64,000 nt of DNA. Origin: Pohlia nutans. Its lineage: Eukaryota; Streptophyta; Bryopsida; Bryales; Mniaceae. Every line of letters starts with the position of its first letter. The first letter of the stretch is position 1. The translations under genes were made by a program, and so were the position numbers. The stretch lies in assembly GCA_022496805.1 (NCBI GenBank), contig CM040096.1, forward strand, positions 14,881,501 to 14,945,500. The letters are read 5' to 3'. This document shows, one piece after another, positions 60,327 to 64,000 of this stretch. Below the pieces are notes generated by a model. The model was not told the origin of the DNA. It saw only the letters and a program-made list of their open reading frames with translations, and ran no database searches.

Positions 60327-63315
60327 TTATGAGCTGTTGTGAAGATTTGGGTCTTCTGCCTTCCTCTCAATCACAGAAGGTGTTACTTCAAGCACTGTCT
60401 CAGGATCTACTCCAGCCCTCAACGCCGCCTTTCCAGCCTCCAGAAATTTGGCCAGGGCATTTGTAGCATATGCATGGGCCTGTCCCACATTCATGGACTT
60501 CCCAAGGTGAGGATATTCGGGACGTTGGTGATCACCGTTTAATTGAGATGCCAGTTGAATAAGCTCTTCCTGAAACTCAGTCAATGGAGCGCTTTCATTG
60601 GATGGTGAGTGGCGCAATGACCATGGTGGGCTTGGTATCTCCGCTGCATAGCAGGAAAAAGTTTATAAGATACACATTAACCAAAACGTATGAATGATGT
60701 TTTGAGTTATCAAATTTTAAACCCTGAAGGACCAAGAAGCCCAAATTGGGCTTCATGTTTTTTTAGCAGTTTTGTGTAGGTCCAATGTGGAGTTTCTTTT
60801 GTTCCAATTTATTTGTGTTTTGGATCAACACATGCAATGCTCTTCACTGATTCCAGTGATATAAAATTTGGTCCCATCTGAATTAAAATTTTCATTTTAA
60901 AACCATGAATTCCTGGTCCTTTTATGGGTTAATGCCATACTACTTGTAAGTGTGAGGAATATTAAAAGAAGGCAAGGGGATCATACTGGGGCAATCTGTC
61001 CTTGGTGACTTGCGTTCCGTCAAAATATGCTCAAATGTTCCTGCCCACGCATCTCGTGCTGTCAAGAAATCATCCTTAAGGTTGAATATCTTTTTGACCG
61101 TGGCAGGCAATGATGAATGCTCATACTGCGAATCGGGAGTAGGACCTTTAGGTCCATGTACCACTGCAATGAAAAGAAAATTATGAGGACGCTTCTCTTT
61201 CACATGAATCAATCCTCACTAAAAGCTTTGAAGGTAGCATTGTGTTTTAGCAAAACTTCCTGAACCACACAACAAGAAAACTTGGACCACCTGGACTATT
61301 GATAATAAACATGTGCAAAATCTTCACTTGCTCACTACGAGTGTAATGTTTGAGACCTTTCTAACAATATATTATACGCCTCCTAATTCTAAAAATTACA
61401 CAATGAAGATTCTGCACATGTTTTACATCAACGATCCAAGGTGGTCTAAAAAACTACACATGAAAAACTTGTGCAGTTTTTTTACCAAGTTTACTTGTAG
61501 TGCCATACAACATCAAACGAGTAACACATTATATGAGATGGACACATACCAGTTCCCTTGTTGATCCAAGGAGATATCATAAGAGTGGGCACCCGCACGC
61601 CAAGCCTCTTGAAGTCGAAGAAGTAGGGTTCAGGACCAACCAGCCCATCAGGATTTGGCACATTATTCACTGGAGTTGGTACATGGTCATAGAACCCACC
61701 ATGCTCATCATATGTAATCACAAAGAGCATCTCCTTCCACTGAGGGCTAGCACGCAAGATTTCATACACCTCTTTCACGAAAGCTTGACCCTCAGACACA
61801 TCATGAGAAGGATGGTCGTCATTTGCTGGCAGCAATTTCATGTCGAAGTACCGTTGCTCCAAAACCACGTAATTCGGTAACACCCCCCGCCTTGCATGGT
61901 TCTTGAACTTGAGGGTATAGTCATGAAACTTGTTCACAAACTTTAATTTGCGCAAGCTGCGGTAGAACAAAGTCGCAGGAATGTTTTGGTAGTAGATACC
62001 AACAGAATGACCAGCATTCACAACCGAATCGAAAATGGTCTTCTGAGGGAACCCTGCAACCAACTCTTGTTTCACGTTACTCATGGCCCCAAACGAAGTG
62101 GCCGAGTGCACATAAAACCTGTTCGGTTGAGTAGAAGTTGGCACAGACGCAAACCAGCGGTCACAGACTGCGAACTCCGTAGCCAGGGCTTTGTATGCAG
62201 GGACAACCTCTGGCCTGCATCGCATTACAAACATCAGGCATCCTCATATGTTTATTAGCACTCAAACATAGAATTTTATTTAGTTTTTGACCAACACATG
62301 CAACGTTCTTCAACAATACTCCCTCCGTCCCATAATAGATGATGCTTTTGAGAAAAAAATTGTCCCCAATTACTTATAATGGAAATCAATTTGAAGTTGT
62401 TATTTTACAGATTCTAACAAAACAGAATCACAAGACAAGTACACAATTAGGAAGTGTTTTTTGTCTGTGAAGCTTGTCTTTGCTCATGTGTGGAACCCTA
62501 TAACTATTGCAACCATCTACTTTCATAGTTTCTACTACCATGCAATGTTGTAAACTCAAGAAATCCTTATTCAAAACTTGGACGGACATGCTATCATACG
62601 CCTTCTCCACAGCATGAACAAGTATGATACTGCTTGGACAGAAAGCTACTCTGAAATAGAAACTTATTGTATTAAGAGATTTGATGAAATCATCCTAGTT
62701 TGCTTTATTTTTTGATTTTTTTCAAAATCACCATCTATTATGGGACGGAGGGAGTATAAAAATTGGCCCCATATGATTCTTCACAATCGTTTTGAAATCT
62801 CCGTCGTTTAGGGGTTAAACAGAAAACAACGACCTCAACAGTACAAACTGCTAACACCAATAGGATTCGAGAAATTTTTACCTGAAGCCACTCATCACTG
62901 TTTTAGAGAAACCCTCATAGTACATGCTCTCAGCTTGCTGAGCAAAGCCGTTCATGGGGGGAGGATTGGCAGAGGTATCATTGCCTCCAAAGATCTGCTC
63001 CTGAATGGCTTGGAATGAGTGGCCAGGGTCCGGGTCTACAAACTCGGCAATGTCGGACACGCATACCAATTCACTCGCAGGATCAGTCGTGTTTTTGCGA
63101 TTACACTCCTTGCCAGTCAAACCATCTATCTCGGAGTTCAAGGTTTTGAGCCAACCTAACATGTGATCAAACGACCGATTCTCCATCACCATCACTACAA
63201 TCACCTTGATCGGTCCATCAATTTTTGTCTTCGCAAATGACGGTGTCAGTGCAAGTGACAGGAGGAAGAGCCGCAGACACACCAAGCCGCCGCGTGTGCG
63301 GCTTGAAGACTTCAT
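60327..63315 (-). CDS. NPC: Non-specific phospholipase C (NPC family)
   Basis: Secreted or endomembrane phosphoesterase that hydrolyses common phospholipids to diacylglycerol and a phospho-head-group. It serves in lipid remodelling and signalling. Exons in transcript order: 63315-62882, 62214-61550, 61163-60987, 60643-60327; phases join and give about 530 residues, the usual length. Residues 1-29 are a signal peptide (basic start, then [18 protein letters not shown]). The catalytic [11 protein letters not shown] is at 45-55. [17 protein letters not shown] follows at about 171-187, and [13 protein letters not shown] at 314-326, all hallmarks of the phosphoesterase/acid-phosphatase-like family. 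The C-terminal part (exon 4) is the variable plant tail. It is closest in style to the signal-peptide-bearing NPC group, subgroup not assigned. Confidence 0.95.
60721..60927. mobile_element. TTAA-flanked MITE, type A, in phospholipase intron 3
   Basis: Starts ACCCTGAAGGACCAAGAAGC after TTAA (60717-60720) and ends CTGGTCCTTTTATGGG before TTAA (60928-60931). About 207 bp, near complete. Confidence 0.85.
62275..62814. mobile_element. Type A TTAA element carrying a nested Stowaway MITE
   Basis: Type A interior (TTTTGACCAACACATGCAAC) is broken at TTCAACAATA by the element at 62319-62754. It resumes at AAAATTGGCCCCATATGATT and ends CCGTCGTTTAGGGG before TTAA (62815-62818). Located in phospholipase intron 1, ending 67 bases from exon 1. 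Confidence 0.82.
62319..62754. mobile_element. Stowaway-like MITE nested in a type A element
   Basis: CTCCCTCCGTCCCATAATAG faces CTATTATGGGACGGAGGGAG inverted, with TA on both sides (62317-62318 and 62755-62756). 436 bp. Confidence 0.92.
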
Positions 63316-63319
63316 GCTT

Positions 63320-64000
63320 CAATTCCTGTTCAAAAAACGGCCAAAACTGGTTACAGAACGAAATGCCGAACCTCAAGAAATTGGCAAATGTGAAGAAAAC
63401 AAATTGTCTTTAAAAAAAATCGTAGAAACGTACGAGCGGCAACAGGATTTTACGAAGCTTCAAAGCGCCAGAGAAATTTTATCCCCGTTGCAAGAGCATG
63501 TAAGAATTATGCTAGGCCATTTATGATTCCAAGAACATCAGGTTATGTACTGACGTTGCGACTGACTCCAGACATGCTATTTCCTCTCAATTGCTTGCTC
63601 TCAATTGCTGGCCAAAACTGAATATAGAACCAAATGCCGAACCTCAAGAAATTGGCAAATGTGAGTCCAATCCTATAAGAAGAAAACAAAACAAAATTTG
63701 AAAAAAAACTTAGAAACGTACGATAGCTACTGATCAGCGGCAACAGGAATTTACGAAGCTTAAAAGCGCCAGAGAAATTAGATCCCCGTTGCAAGAGCAT
63801 GTAAAGAATTATGCTAGGCCATTTATGACTCCAAGAACATCAGGTTATGTACTAACGCTGCAACTGACTCCAGAAGGGTGATACGATGCAATTTCCTCTC
63901 AATTCCTGTTCAAAAAGCGGCCAAAACTGGTTATAGAACCAAATGGCGAACGTCAAGAAATTGGCAAATGTGAGTCCAACAAATTTTCAAAAAAATCTTA
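63320..64000. repeat. Tandem repeats directly upstream of the phospholipase start
   Basis: Units share GGCCAAAACTGG (about 63340, then 63610 with one change, then 63919), CTCAAGAAATTGGCAAATGT, CGGCAACAGGA, and CCCCGTTGCAAGAGCATGTA. Unit lengths are about 270 and 310 bp. The third copy is cut by the window end. They occupy the leader and promoter position of the gene (minus strand). Confidence 0.88.

Noticed and set aside
61500..61880. 126-codon plus-strand frame
   Set aside because: Antisense shadow of phospholipase exon 2.
1..64000. LTR retrotransposon, tRNA, rRNA, CRISPR array or viral insertion
   Set aside because: No long direct terminal repeats with primer sites, no reverse transcriptase or integrase motifs, no tRNA-like cloverleaf with a GGTTCGAATCC-type arm, and no regular spacer array were seen.

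Overview
This window is nuclear DNA of a land plant. The genes carry GT-AG introns (one is GC-AG), many introns are long and full of transposons, and the proteins belong to plant families: MIC60/mitofilin, MBF1, a plant FRAY/OSR1-like STE20 kinase, an FQR1/WrbA-type quinone reductase, a VOC/glyoxalase-like protein and a non-specific phospholipase C. The species cannot be named from the sequence. Miniature elements ending in CTCCCTCCG (Stowaway type) and GAGCATCT (Tourist/Harbinger type) are common in angiosperms, but I do not treat them as diagnostic.

Layout. 1-8976: MIC60 (+), 13 coding exons, with a long 5'UTR intron built of tandem duplications. 8977-11916: a nested pile of miniature transposons. 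11917-12345: MBF1 (-), coding part in one exon. 14478-29372: a roughly 15 kb STE20-family kinase gene (-), 19 recognised coding exons, with almost every large intron holding transposon remnants. 29373-36184: repeats, a 360 bp foldback, microsatellites and a G-rich minisatellite. 36185-38803: a divergent SmD3-like gene (-) with an unusual N-terminal repeat, inside very AT-rich DNA. 38900-43480: more nested elements, including a 1.9 kb element made mostly of a giant inverted repeat. 43481-46395: FQR1-like quinone reductase (-). 46400-54260: repeats. 54263-58070: VOC-family protein (+). 60327-63315: phospholipase C (-), with tandem repeats directly upstream.

The genes are unrelated housekeeping or signalling genes in separate transcription units. 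They act in mitochondrial cristae, transcription co-activation, kinase signalling, splicing, quinone detoxification, small-molecule metabolism and lipid hydrolysis. I see no sign of a cluster working together.

The most notable signal is a large set of miniature elements whose ends begin CCC(C/T)TAAA and which are flanked on both sides by TTAA. Four nested insertions have an uninterrupted relative elsewhere in this same window. In each, the empty site carries a single TTAA and the filled site two, so the target duplication is directly visible. TTAA duplication is the hallmark of piggyBac (also reported for Sola3), a class not usually listed among plant DNA transposons. The internal types range from about 200 bp elements to the 1.9 kb foldback, and they are interleaved with TA-flanked (mariner/Stowaway) and CACTA-type elements.

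Exon coordinates were read by hand from splice-site motifs, reading phase and family resemblance. No alignment or transcript data were available.
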